This document shows, in pieces, positions 18,605 through 28,785 of a stretch of DNA of 64,000 nucleotides; the stretch's first letter is position 1, and each line of letters starts with the position of its first letter. This DNA comes from Stentor roeselii (lineage: Eukaryota > Ciliophora > Heterotrichea > Heterotrichida > Stentoridae), in assembly GCA_006503475.1 (NCBI GenBank), contig RSEH01000033.1, forward strand, positions 146,096 to 210,095, given 5' to 3'. The translations under genes were made by a program, and so were the position numbers. The notes under the pieces are model-generated. The model searched no databases and had not been told where the DNA came from. It worked only from the letters and a program-made list of their open reading frames with translations.

Positions 18605-19697
18605 GGATTAGATAGGTTAAATCAAATTTTAGTACTGAGATGAAGTTTCATTATATTATGGACAATAATAGGCATGTCAATGGACGTGATGATATTTTTG
18701 TTTGTAAATATTTTTCGAATTCATTGAAATTTATGATGACTTATATGATAGTTAAATATTTAATTTATAAGAAGAATTTGGAGAATTAGAGGATAAATAT
18801 CTGATATTTTGATGCTTTACTTTGATTTAAACAAAAAGTCTATTATACATGAAATTTTAGTTTATTGGCCTGGAGTTAATCAGATTGAAAAGACATCATA
18901 GATTATAAAAAATTGGATTTGATTGAAAAATTTATACTTATCTGCATATATTAAAAAAACCAAATCATGGCTTTGACCCAAAAAAAATCTTTCATAGTTA
19001 AAGGGATTTTCGATTGCCAAGTCAAAGAAAACAACGAGAAGTGATTCGAACAAAGGAAAGTCCATGAGCTAGTTCTTTGTTATCTTTGAGGATTTTTCAA
19101 AGACAACCATACCAAGCACGACGATATTTTATACAAAAGATGAAAAATTGGCTGTTGGCATTTTGCTTTTAATGCCAACTAGTCCTGTAGAGAAGGCCAG
19201 GGAAGTGAATATTGATTTGAAAGCAGGCTAAACACAAATAAATAACTTTCCCTTCCTCAAACAAAAATTTTGCAATTTTAGTCAAAAAAGAATCACTCAT
19301 CACCTTGTCACACATCAAAATATTCACTACGAACACAATATCTTAAAAAAATAACTCGACATCATCGAAATCGCCTAAACCTGCTAATTTCCTTAAATAC
19401 CCCAGGAATACTTGAAAAACTTAAAAAAACTAAAAAATAAACCAGCTATCAAAAGTAAGAAATATCATCACTTATTAAATCTTTGATGATTAAGTTTATT
19501 ATTTAAAATTTTTTTATATTCTTGTAGATGAACTGATGAAAATAAACTAAACTATAGATTTTTTAAATAATTAAAGAAAGCAAAAGCTAATAATACTTCA
19601 AAAAAACCTTAAAAATAATCAAGAACAATTAAAACAACTAAAATTTAAACCTTTCATTAATTAATATCTTCAAAGTGTCTATATTTCCCTAATAAAA
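18605..19697. other. Intergenic region with one decayed coding relic
   Basis: AT-rich spacer of 1.1 kb between two cysteine-rich genes. It contains the relic described at 18962-19231. Outside that segment I see no supported feature. Confidence 0.5.
18962..19231 (+). pseudogene. Decayed C-terminal coding fragment, family unknown
   Basis: One plus frame stays protein-like for 90 codons and ends in TAA at 19229-19231. It is broken by a TGA at 18974, a TAG at 18995 and a TAG at 19070. After the last break 52 codons are uninterrupted, including FFVIFEDFSKTTIPSTTIFY and ILLLMPTSPVEKAREVNIDL. The amino-acid mix (acidic/hydrophobic alternation, Pro-containing turns) is unlike the Asn/Ile/Lys-rich junk of the neighbouring spacers. 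I do not recognise the family. It is most simply a gene remnant; the alternative is chance. Confidence 0.35.
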
Positions 19698-22600
19698 ATG
19701 AAATCCTGTAAAAACATCTGCATGATCCAAGACTGTCCAAACAAGCCCGAGTTCTACACAAACTATTCCCGTTACCACAAGTTCTGTTCCTCCCACCTTG
19801 CAATGATCTCATCATCAGACAAGACCTTATCCTGTTTTAACTGTTCAAACCTAATCCAATGTTTAAAAGACCTTCCATTACGCTTGATCTCCGATTACAA
19901 ATCCTCTCTAAAACTCTCAGACCCATTTGAAAATAAAGAAGGCCTTCCTGCCTCACTTCCATCATATCCTGCATCTTCTCCATCACTTCTCTCATCTCCT
20001 CCCTCATATCCTTCATCTTCTCCATCACTTCTCACATCTCCTCCCTCATATCCTCCATCTTCTCCATCACTTCTCACATCTCCTCCCTCATCTCTTCCCA
20101 TCCAAAAACTAAAATGTTCCTTCCGAGGCTGTACATCGACGAAAGCTAAAAAGAACTGTGACCAGCACAACCTCTGCCAACTTCACCTTCTCTCCAAAGA
20201 AGCAGGAGTCTTCTGCAGTCTCTGCCGATGCAATTTCTGCGGGTCTTTCGGAGTGACAATAAAAAAATGCGGTTCAAAGAGTTGCTCAAAAGACTTATTC
20301 CGTTTAAAGTGCTGTTACATCTGCTGCGCTCCTTCAAGTCACTCATCGCCCTGCGGTCACTTTCTATGTGACTTGGACCGTTCAAAGCTTTGTCCTTGCC
20401 TTCCTTGCGAGATCTGTCAAGTGGCTTCAGTGAAATCGAGACCTTGTGGCCATCGAGTTTGTGAAACTTGCGAAATTCAAGGCTTTTGCACTGTTTGCAT
20501 GATGGGAAATTGTGAGTCTTGTTCAATGTTTAGACCTTTGTATAAGTTTTCTTGTGGATTTCATTCGTTTTGTGAAAATTGCTTTTGGAATAAGAAATTT
20601 TGTGAACTTTGTAGACCGAATTGTTTTAGATGTAGAAATTCTTGGAGTGTTTTTGAAAGTTGTCAGGAACATCCTTTGTGTTTTGGATGTTTTGATTTGT
20701 TTAGTCCTGGATTTTGCCCTTTTTGTTTGAATGTTGAAGATTTTACTTGTGGAGAATGTCGTTTTTGCTTTCAGGAATTTGATCAGTCGCTTAATTGTGA
20801 ACATAGGGTTTGTAGAAATTGTGCTTTTTTGAAATGTGGACATGCTGAATGCCCTGATTGTTTTAGGAAGAGGGAGATTTGTGTCAAGTGCTTGCCGAGG
20901 CATTTTTGTGTGGGTTGTAAAAAAGTTGAGAAGGTGGATGAGTTCAGCTGTTCTCACGGTTTTTGTCAGAGCTGTGGAGAAAAAAATAATGATGAGCATT
21001 TTTCTTGTACCACTTGTGCAAGTCCAGAGTTTTGGGTGAACGGAAAATGTCTTAAGTGTCAAGACTCTTTTTGTAACTTTTGCTTGAAATTCAAAGAAAT
21101 TGACTCTTTTGGCTGCGGACATAAAATATGCCAAGACTGCTTCAAACCTAATGAAAAGTGTCGGATTTGTCAACCTTTTGAAATGTGTTTTTTTTGTGAA
21201 AATGTTAGACAAAGAGAAATTGATTCCTGTGAAAAACATAAAATTTGTAAAACATGTCGAGAACAGCTTGGAAATGGTTGTATTACTTGTCAAGGTATTG
21301 ATGAAGAATTTAGATGCAGTTTTTGCAGGTTTTACTATTCGAAGTGGAATATGAAAGAATTTGATTGTAAACATAAAGCTTGTCCTGGGTGTATGAAAGC
21401 CAATGAAACCAAATGCGAGCTTTGTGATTATTGTGAAGTTTGTCTCAATTATTACAAAAAACAATCTATTTCATGTAAACATGTAGTTTGCGAGAGATGC
21501 TCAGTAGAGCATCACACAGATCAGTGCATTATTTGCAATAAATCAGTTTTATTCTGTGAATCATGTCAGGTCTATCGAAAACCTTTAAAATGTCTGAAAG
21601 GTCATTTGATATGCATGGATTGTAGTCAGGATTTCAAAGAAAAGTTTGGAAATGATTGTTTTTTTTGTGACCCTCTCTGCTATTTTTGCCTAAAGAGCAA
21701 TCCAGTGATTCGTCCAACTTGTAAACATCTGATCTGCCAAGCCTGTTACGCCGAGCTATCCTCTCCAACCTCAAGCTGTCTTCTATGCGACCCTAGCACA
21801 ATCCGATGCGTCACCTGCAAAAAAATCTGTAATCCAAAAGAATTCTCAGAGCCTGTCTGTCCCCATCACAGATGTCTTAGCTGCTCAATGAAAGAACCTT
21901 GTCTGAAATGCGAAGACTTAAAAATAAAACAAATTTCTTTAACATTTGAAAAGAATCTTTCACAAAAAGAAGAATTTTCTGAGAATTTCTTGAAAATTGA
22001 ATGTTTTGGACTGTTCTGTGAAGACCACTTGTTGTCCAGATGCTTGACTTGTGACAAAAAGATTTGTATGCGAAATAATCAAGAAAAAGGAAAAAATCTT
22101 TGTTTTCAATGCAAAAATCAAGATTTTCAACAAGTTAAAGACTTAAACCTGGAAGTTTCTCGAAATTTAAATAGAAAAATCGAGGTTTTAAGAGAAATCC
22201 AGGAAAATTTACAGATAAAAACTCAAGAAATAATAAAAAATATCCAACAAGAATCCCTAAAAATTCATAAAAATCTAGAAAAACTTATTTCAGAAAATTT
22301 TTCTCTATTAAAAAACCTTTCAAGTTTAAAAGATTCTGAATTTCAGCAGATTTTAAGTAAAACTTATGTGAAATGTGAGATGATTCCTCTAAATTTATCA
22401 GAAATCAGCTCTTTCTTCAATCAAAAATGGTTCGAAGAAGCTGAACTCAACTCAGAGTTAGAAAAATCGATGAGACTTGAAAGATTCAAAAAAGCTTTTA
22501 AACCTTTCAACACTTCAGCGCTTTCCGGGAATTCCAAGTACTTCTCCTGTGAGTTGTTTGAAGGAATCATCACAGTCTGGGAACTTCCAAATTTTTCCAG

Positions 22601-24005
22601 TTTTAACTTGTTAGGACATGAGAAAAAAGTAACTTCTTTGAAGTTTTTTCATGAAAATTTGATAAGTTCTTCAGAAGATGGATCGATTTTAATTTGGGAC
22701 CTGAAAAGAAGGAATTTTGAAAAATTGAATTTTTATAGTTTTGGACCTGTTCTTGGTATGGGAGTGTCTGAGAAAAGGAATTCTTTGAGTTTTTTTACTT
22801 TAGATTTGAAGGTAAGGACTTTTAGTTTCGCGTCGAGGGAATTTATCATCAATAAAAGTATTTTTAATATACCTGAAAAGTACCTCTTTACTGATGACTG
22901 TGATTTTTTCATCATTTCTTGTAAAGACTCGATTAAAGTTTTCAAACTTCCTGATCTTCAACTACTTGATGTTCAACCCTTAGAGATATTGACAAGTGTT
23001 ACAAGTTTCTCTTATAACTCTTTGATGAAGAGTCTTTTTGTTATTCTCAGTAATGGAAGTTTGAAGGTTATCGACCTGAAAACCTTAAAAACTGTGAATT
23101 TTCGAAAAATCTTTGAAAATCAAATCGTTTCCACCTTTTTCGAATCAGAAGTTTTCTTGACCTTGACTTGCAATGGTATGATAAAAAAATACAATATTTT
23201 TACCTTAAAAGACTTAGGAAATATTTCTATTGAAATCCCAGAAATTCAATCAGGAGTATTTTTATCATCAACTCAAATATCAACACTAACAAAATCCAAT
23301 GAAATAATCGTGAAAGACCTTCAAAAACTCGAATCTTGTCATAAAAAATCAATAAAGCCAAAATTTTCAATAAGAGAAAATCTCAGATTTTCACTTCTCC
23401 ATATTTCAGAAGATCTCTTTCTTTTCGACCTTTCCTCTGAAAAATTGACTAAAATGGGTAAAATCAAAGGAACCCTGAAAACTTCAGGTTTTTCTTCAGA
23501 TAGTAATTCTTTTTTCGTGTGTTCTGATGAATCTTGCAAGGTCTGGACTGAAAACTTTCCTGAAACCTTTGAAATCAAGCCAAAGACCCGATTTGATTGT
23601 GCCGGGTTGTCTGATGACTCAAGTTTAGTCGCAGTCGCTGAAGGTTCTGATGTTTTTCTTTGGAATGTTTTAAAGATGCAAGAAATTCTTAGGTTTAAAA
23701 CTTTTCTTTTGATGGTCAGTGATCTTCGATTTTCGAGGAATAATGAAGTCTGCATCATTGCTGGAGATCATGGAAAAGTCGTTGTTTGGAATATTGGAAT
23801 TAATCAGATTTGGAAAAGTTTTCAGGGTTCTTTTGGAATGGCGAACATTTTTTATGTTCCTGAAAAACAGGGGATTGTCGCTTTTGGTGATGTTGGATTT
23901 GAAGTGTTTTGGTTGGGAGATGAGCTTGGTTTGGATGAGAGAGAAGAGGTTTTGAAGATTTTTAAAGGGAGGGGTAATGAAGGGATGAATAGTATTAAAT
24001 CTTAG
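19698..24005 (+). CDS. Giant Cys-rich RING-like repeat protein with coiled coil and WD40 domain
   Basis: A 1435-residue protein, first of three tandem paralogues. Residues 1-75 are the shared N-terminal domain (MKSCKNICMIQDC...NYSRYHKFC...CLKDLPLR). Residues about 85-133 are a Pro/Ser linker made of a 14-residue repeat. Residues about 138-790 are a continuous array of RING-like fingers (repeated C-x2-C...C-x-H-x2-C-x2-C). Residues about 805-895 are coiled coil, and about 915-1425 are a WD40-type beta propeller (LLGHEKKVTSLKF, LISSSEDGSILIWDL). The fusion of zinc fingers, coiled coil and WD40 is typical of scaffold or ubiquitin-ligase proteins that bind substrates through the propeller. The two downstream paralogues lack the WD40 part. 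The ATG follows AATAAAA and the stop is TAG. No intron is needed. Function is inference only. Confidence 0.85.
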   Translation: MKSCKNICMIQDCPNKPEFYTNYSRYHKFCSSHLAMISSSDKTLSCFNCSNLIQCLKDLPLRLISDYKSSLKLSDPFENKEGLPASLPSYPASSPSLLSSPPSYPSSSPSLLTSPPSYPPSSPSLLTSPPSSLPIQKLKCSFRGCTSTKAKKNCDQHNLCQLHLLSKEAGVFCSLCRCNFCGSFGVTIKKCGSKSCSKDLFRLKCCYICCAPSSHSSPCGHFLCDLDRSKLCPCLPCEICQVASVKSRPCGHRVCETCEIQGFCTVCMMGNCESCSMFRPLYKFSCGFHSFCENCFWNKKFCELCRPNCFRCRNSWSVFESCQEHPLCFGCFDLFSPGFCPFCLNVEDFTCGECRFCFQEFDQSLNCEHRVCRNCAFLKCGHAECPDCFRKREICVKCLPRHFCVGCKKVEKVDEFSCSHGFCQSCGEKNNDEHFSCTTCASPEFWVNGKCLKCQDSFCNFCLKFKEIDSFGCGHKICQDCFKPNEKCRICQPFEMCFFCENVRQREIDSCEKHKICKTCREQLGNGCITCQGIDEEFRCSFCRFYYSKWNMKEFDCKHKACPGCMKANETKCELCDYCEVCLNYYKKQSISCKHVVCERCSVEHHTDQCIICNKSVLFCESCQVYRKPLKCLKGHLICMDCSQDFKEKFGNDCFFCDPLCYFCLKSNPVIRPTCKHLICQACYAELSSPTSSCLLCDPSTIRCVTCKKICNPKEFSEPVCPHHRCLSCSMKEPCLKCEDLKIKQISLTFEKNLSQKEEFSENFLKIECFGLFCEDHLLSRCLTCDKKICMRNNQEKGKNLCFQCKNQDFQQVKDLNLEVSRNLNRKIEVLREIQENLQIKTQEIIKNIQQESLKIHKNLEKLISENFSLLKNLSSLKDSEFQQILSKTYVKCEMIPLNLSEISSFFNQKWFEEAELNSELEKSMRLERFKKAFKPFNTSALSGNSKYFSCELFEGIITVWELPNFSSFNLLGHEKKVTSLKFFHENLISSSEDGSILIWDLKRRNFEKLNFYSFGPVLGMGVSEKRNSLSFFTLDLKVRTFSFASREFIINKSIFNIPEKYLFTDDCDFFIISCKDSIKVFKLPDLQLLDVQPLEILTSVTSFSYNSLMKSLFVILSNGSLKVIDLKTLKTVNFRKIFENQIVSTFFESEVFLTLTCNGMIKKYNIFTLKDLGNISIEIPEIQSGVFLSSTQISTLTKSNEIIVKDLQKLESCHKKSIKPKFSIRENLRFSLLHISEDLFLFDLSSEKLTKMGKIKGTLKTSGFSSDSNSFFVCSDESCKVWTENFPETFEIKPKTRFDCAGLSDDSSLVAVAEGSDVFLWNVLKMQEILRFKTFLLMVSDLRFSRNNEVCIIAGDHGKVVVWNIGINQIWKSFQGSFGMANIFYVPEKQGIVAFGDVGFEVFWLGDELGLDEREEVLKIFKGRGNEGMNSIKS
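19962..20090 (+). repeat. 42-nt tandem repeat, three copies, Pro/Ser linker
   Basis: The words TCATATCC start at 19962, 20004 and 20046, a period of exactly 42 nt or 14 residues (SYPASSPSLLSSPP type). The coding strand is pyrimidine-rich (C/T) throughout. It encodes a proline-rich flexible hinge between the N-terminal domain and the zinc-finger array; the paralogues have a different short linker here. Confidence 0.9.
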
Positions 24006-24328
24006 AGGTCAAGTTTTAAATGAATGTAATAGAGCTAATAAATATATTTTTTATTATTAGAATTATATATTTTGATACCTTTAACAAAATTTTTAATTCA
24101 TTCTTTGTTTTGCTTGTTTTTAGAGCATGTTCTACCTTAATAAGAATTACTAATCCAAATAATTTATCATTATTCTCACAAGTATTCCTAGAATGAATAA
24201 TAAAAGCTTAAAAGCATTCAGTTCTTTCTAAAAATCAACTCTTAATCAAGAATTCCACTCGAAATTTCCACATCTGCTAAATTTTACTCTTAATTTTCTA
24301 ATGTTCTATATTTTCAAAGTCTATAAAT

Positions 24329-27300
24329 ATGAACAGTTGCAAAAATTTCTGCCTGATATCAAACTGCCAAGAAAAAGTGACTAACTACGTCAACTTTACT
24401 CGATACCATTCAGTTTGTGATTCACATCTTTCATCAATAGAACAACTTGAAACTTCAATTCTCTGCACTAACTGCAACAATGAAATTCAGTGTATAAAAG
24501 ATCTGCCTCTAAGAAACAAGGCAGAATACAAGAAAAGTTTATTAAAATCACTAAAAGTCGATGAAAATAAATCAAAATCCTCAGATTTAACCCAAAGTCC
24601 TTTAACACCAGTGTTAATCACTCATAAACCAACATCAAGTGCATCTTTAGTAGCAACGCAAAGTAAATGCACTTGGTTGAAGTGCAACATTAAAAGAAAT
24701 GTCAGAAAAACTTGTGAAGATCATATGTTATGTGAAAATCACTTCAAAGCAGAAAATTTTTGCACTCAGTGCAAATGTCCGACTTGTAGTAAGTTTGGAG
24801 TTCATTTGAAAAAATGTGGGGCTAAGATGTGTGATAATTGCGCTGTTAAGTTTGAATGCTGCTTTGAATGTTGTGTTAAGACGGTTAAAAACAGTTTATT
24901 AAAGCAGAAGTGCAACCACTTTTTGTGTCTGGCTTGTCAAAGAAAAAGAGGATATTGTCTTTGTAAATCGTGCCAAATTTGTAATAATTTTGAATCGATT
25001 GATAAGAATTGTTCTCATCTTATATGTAAAAACTGTGAGATAAAAGGAAAGTGCCCTATTTGCACAACTGGTACCTGTGAAAGTTGCGGAGATCTAAAAC
25101 CCTTAGATATCTATAAATGCCAGATTCATTCTTTTTGCCTAGATTGCGAAAAAAACCATAAAAAATGCCTATTATGCCCTTCAATCTGCATCCGTTGCAA
25201 TAAAAATGATTCATCTGAAGCCAGTCAATGCAAGTCTCACCCTTTATGTGAAGACTGTTCAAAAGAGTTCCAAAAAGGATTTTGTGTTTATTGTGAAGAC
25301 CTTCAAAGATTTACTTGTGAAGCCTGTAAAAAGACTTTTGATACCTTTTCAGATAATGGCTGTAATCATCAGATCTGCAAGAATTGCTCGGATCTTGAAT
25401 GCGGACATCGAGACTGTCCTACTTGTTTGAAAGAAGTCGGATTTTGTGTTAAGTGTCAGCCTTCTTCGTTTTGTACTTCATGTAAAAAAAGGAGGAAAAA
25501 TGAGAGAATTAGTTGTTTTCATGGACTTTGCCTTGAGTGTGGAATTTTGAATAAGGATGAGCATTATTGTTGTGTTACTTGTGGCAGTCATGAGTATTTT
25601 AAAAATGGGGAATGTTTGAAATGTAATGGATCAATCTGTGGAAATTGTCAGAAGATAGAAGAAATCCCAACTTATGAATGCGGTCATAAAATCTGCAGTG
25701 ACTGTTTTGAAAAACAATCAATTTGTCCTTTATGTCTCTTTGAAGTAGAATGCTCTTATTGTGAGAAAACAAAGATTAGTTTTTATCAGTCCTGTAGAAA
25801 GCATTCATGTTGTCTTGACTGTTCAATCAGTATAAATACAAAAAATTGCTTATTTTGTGAAGGAATCTCTGAAAATTACAGATGCAGTTTTTGTTTATTT
25901 TATTATGAAAAGGTTGAAAAATTAGGATGCTTACACTTGGCATGCAATGGGTGTTTATTCATAAACAAAAATCATTGTGAACTATGTATTGAGTGCTCAA
26001 TTTGTCATAAGCAATCTCCGAAAGCATCTCTAAATTGTGATCATCAAGTTTGTCAAAACTGCCAAAATCAGAGTAATAATCAGGATTGCCTTATTTGTAA
26101 TAAAACTCTAACCTACTGTAATATCTGTGCCTCTTTCATGAAATCAACCACATGTGACAAAAATCATGATTTATGCATCGGATGTTCTAAAAATTTCCAA
26201 AAAAAATATCAAGATGCCTGTTTTAAATGCATGTCATATTGTTTTTACTGCAAAGGTACAAAAGAAATCACAATGCTTGATTGTAGACACACTGTATGCC
26301 ATGATTGTAATGAAATGAACATAAAGAGTAAATGTAATTGTTTACTATGTAAAAACTCTAATACTTGCAATTTTTGCCACAAAGTGTATCTTGATGAAGG
26401 GTTTATTCCTTTAACTTGTGATCATAAGATATGCCTTTCATGTCCTGATAAGGGACCTATAAAAAAATGCAAAAAATGTAAGCCAAGGTACTTTTGTATT
26501 AAGTGTGGGAAATGCGATCTGAAAAGTAGAATTAGTTGTAAACATTATTTGTGTGAAGAATGCGGAATAAAGGCAAAAGATAAACATTACTTCTGCAATA
26601 AATGTGACAACACTGACAATTTTTATAGAGGAAAATGTCAGAATTGTGCAAAAAGGTTTACTGGATATTGCAAAAAATGTCAATATCCTCATAAAGTTGA
26701 ATGTAAGCATTCTTTATGCACAGAATGTATGTATAATTTTGATATATGCAAATATTGCTACCAGGAGCTAAGCTGTTCAATGTGCAATTCTAAAGAAAAT
26801 AGCGATAAAATAATATGTAAAATTCATAAATTCTGCAATACTTGCCAATCCCAAATAAATAGAGAAGACTGCATAATCTGCTTGAATCTTCAAAATGAAT
26901 ACCGATGCATGTTTTGTCCTAAAAAAACAGAAAAATGTAAAATTTTGCCATGCGGTTGTAAAGCTTGCAAGTCATGCATAGCAGCTAACCGGGCCTTGTG
27001 CATAAGAAGCACTCCTTGTGATAAATGTGGAATCGTTTCTCATAGTAAAACATTTCAAAAATGCATACATAAATTTTGTAATTCTTGTAAAGACTCTTTT
27101 GCGAGAGACTCTTGCTTTGTTTGTAATAGCGAAAAATTTGAAAAAAAAATTAAGGAAAATTTGGAAAATTTGCGAAAAGCTCAAAGTTTTATGAAATCGA
27201 TTGAAAGTGATTTTAGAAAAAAAAGAAAAGAGATGGATCGAGAAATATCTGAGTATGAGGAAAAATTAAATGAGAAGTCTCAGTTCGATCATCTAGATCC

Positions 27301-27424
27301 CATGCATCAAAAGATAATTAAGAAAAGGTTAATTTTACCGGATTATCAGAATTTGGAGAAATTTCAGAAAATTGAATCTTTTAAGTATGAAGAAGAGAAA
27401 AATGAAAGTGAATACAGAAATTAA
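24329..27424 (+). CDS. Giant Cys-rich RING-like repeat protein, second paralogue
   Basis: A 1031-residue protein collinear with the flanking genes. Residues 1-75 repeat the shared N-terminal domain (MNSCKNFCLISNC, NFTRYHSVC, CIKDLPLRNKAEYK). A Ser/Thr linker follows (about 83-112). The zinc-finger array runs from about 113 to 940, with blocks such as CSHLICKNCE, CGHKICSDCFE and CGIKAKDKHYFCNKCD that align one for one with the 28786 protein. Residues about 940-1031 form a charged coiled coil ending in EEEKNESEYRN. There is no WD40 domain. It begins at ATG 24329 within GTCTATAAATATG, the same start context as its downstream paralogue, which supports the start choice; the stop is TAA. Function unknown. 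Confidence 0.85.
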   Translation: MNSCKNFCLISNCQEKVTNYVNFTRYHSVCDSHLSSIEQLETSILCTNCNNEIQCIKDLPLRNKAEYKKSLLKSLKVDENKSKSSDLTQSPLTPVLITHKPTSSASLVATQSKCTWLKCNIKRNVRKTCEDHMLCENHFKAENFCTQCKCPTCSKFGVHLKKCGAKMCDNCAVKFECCFECCVKTVKNSLLKQKCNHFLCLACQRKRGYCLCKSCQICNNFESIDKNCSHLICKNCEIKGKCPICTTGTCESCGDLKPLDIYKCQIHSFCLDCEKNHKKCLLCPSICIRCNKNDSSEASQCKSHPLCEDCSKEFQKGFCVYCEDLQRFTCEACKKTFDTFSDNGCNHQICKNCSDLECGHRDCPTCLKEVGFCVKCQPSSFCTSCKKRRKNERISCFHGLCLECGILNKDEHYCCVTCGSHEYFKNGECLKCNGSICGNCQKIEEIPTYECGHKICSDCFEKQSICPLCLFEVECSYCEKTKISFYQSCRKHSCCLDCSISINTKNCLFCEGISENYRCSFCLFYYEKVEKLGCLHLACNGCLFINKNHCELCIECSICHKQSPKASLNCDHQVCQNCQNQSNNQDCLICNKTLTYCNICASFMKSTTCDKNHDLCIGCSKNFQKKYQDACFKCMSYCFYCKGTKEITMLDCRHTVCHDCNEMNIKSKCNCLLCKNSNTCNFCHKVYLDEGFIPLTCDHKICLSCPDKGPIKKCKKCKPRYFCIKCGKCDLKSRISCKHYLCEECGIKAKDKHYFCNKCDNTDNFYRGKCQNCAKRFTGYCKKCQYPHKVECKHSLCTECMYNFDICKYCYQELSCSMCNSKENSDKIICKIHKFCNTCQSQINREDCIICLNLQNEYRCMFCPKKTEKCKILPCGCKACKSCIAANRALCIRSTPCDKCGIVSHSKTFQKCIHKFCNSCKDSFARDSCFVCNSEKFEKKIKENLENLRKAQSFMKSIESDFRKKRKEMDREISEYEEKLNEKSQFDHLDPMHQKIIKKRLILPDYQNLEKFQKIESFKYEEEKNESEYRN

Positions 27425-28785
27425 TTATAGTTATTAGGTTTAAATTATAATTTGAATAAATATGATTGATTATTCATTTCTGGTGAATATCTTTGCCTAA
27501 AGTATTAAAAATTTATATAGAGAATATTTCCTTCAATTCTCATATTTCTTACTAGTATTCATAAGAAGAACAGTACTATTGGCTTTATAATAATCTAATT
27601 TAATCTTTATTTCAGCTTGAACAAATTACTCAAATATCATCATTAAGGAAGTAAAATTTTACTCAAATCAAAGCAAAGATTTCAATCTTTATTCATTACA
27701 GGAAATTGTAGTTTGAATGAAAAAAATATAAATTTAAACCCTATCGAAAAAGTTAGCATTGCTTTTATTACACAAAACCCTGAATAAGATAAACCTTACT
27801 TAAACTTTGATGATTAAATATTATGATAAGTTGCTTACACTAAAAACTCTAACTTCACCCCGATTGAATAATAAATCAAATCTCTGTCGGAAAATCTCTT
27901 CGAAATTCAAGTACCTGGAGGAATCATTATTCTTAATAACATAGATTTAATCATTCTTCATTTTCAATCTTTACCTAAGTTCGGATCATTTTTAAGAGAT
28001 TTTCTAAGACTTGCTTATAAGTCACTTTTCTTTGAAAAGATCTGGGGATATTTCAATGATCCACTGGAGTTTTTATAACTTAGTTTTTAATTTTAGTGCT
28101 TTTAGGGTGAAGATGGTCACATTAGGTATGATCTTGCACATCTCGAGGATTAATAGCACCTAGGATGCATGAAGCCCTTACTGAAAAATCTCCTATTTAG
28201 GAAGCTGGGTATGAAGAATAATAGTTTTTAACTTTCAGGCAGGTAATCATAGGAATATGATTCTTTTACCAGACAATTGAGATTCAAGACTCTAGAAAAA
28301 GTAAATATTCTTTGATTTCATCTAATTTTTAAAAATTTCTAATGCTGCTTATGTGTCTCAATGCACCATATAGGAATCATTTGATATTCTTTGGTTTTTT
28401 GTGAATAAGAATTTCTTGCTTTGAATTGTAAGTTTAGTTTTAAGTATTCGACCAAGAGTCAGTGGATTGAAGATGGAAGGTCAAATGACTGAGATTATTA
28501 AATTTTTCAGGTCTTAAGATCGAATTAAATACTTGATCCTATCACGAAAACTTTGGCTTAATCTTTAGAAGTAAACACGCTAAATTTTAAGTTATTACTT
28601 GCCTAATAACCAATTTTATCCAAATACTCTTTGAAATCCAAACAGACTATAACCTGAAGACACAATCATATCCTTTCCATAAAACCTTTATGAAGCTTCA
28701 CAGTTTATTCTTCCTAAACTTCCTCGAATATGCTTAACTTCGACATAAAATGTCTTAAGTTCTATATTTTTTGATGTCTATAAAT
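27425..28785. other. AT-rich intergenic region with a possible kinase relic
   Basis: A 1.36-kb spacer. Its last 30 bases (TTCTATATTTT...GTCTATAAAT) match the sequence just upstream of the 24329 gene and so were duplicated with the gene. Around 28080-28300 one plus frame reads MHEALTEKSPI, then EAGYEE after a TAG, resembling the MAPEALTEKSP element downstream of a kinase activation loop, with several stops. The remainder shows nothing I can support. Confidence 0.35.

Noticed and set aside
20523-21464. 313-codon minus-strand open frame inside the 19698 gene
   Set aside because: Antisense shadow of the Cys-rich array; abundant TGT/TGC codons read as ACA/GCA on the other strand and leave few stops.
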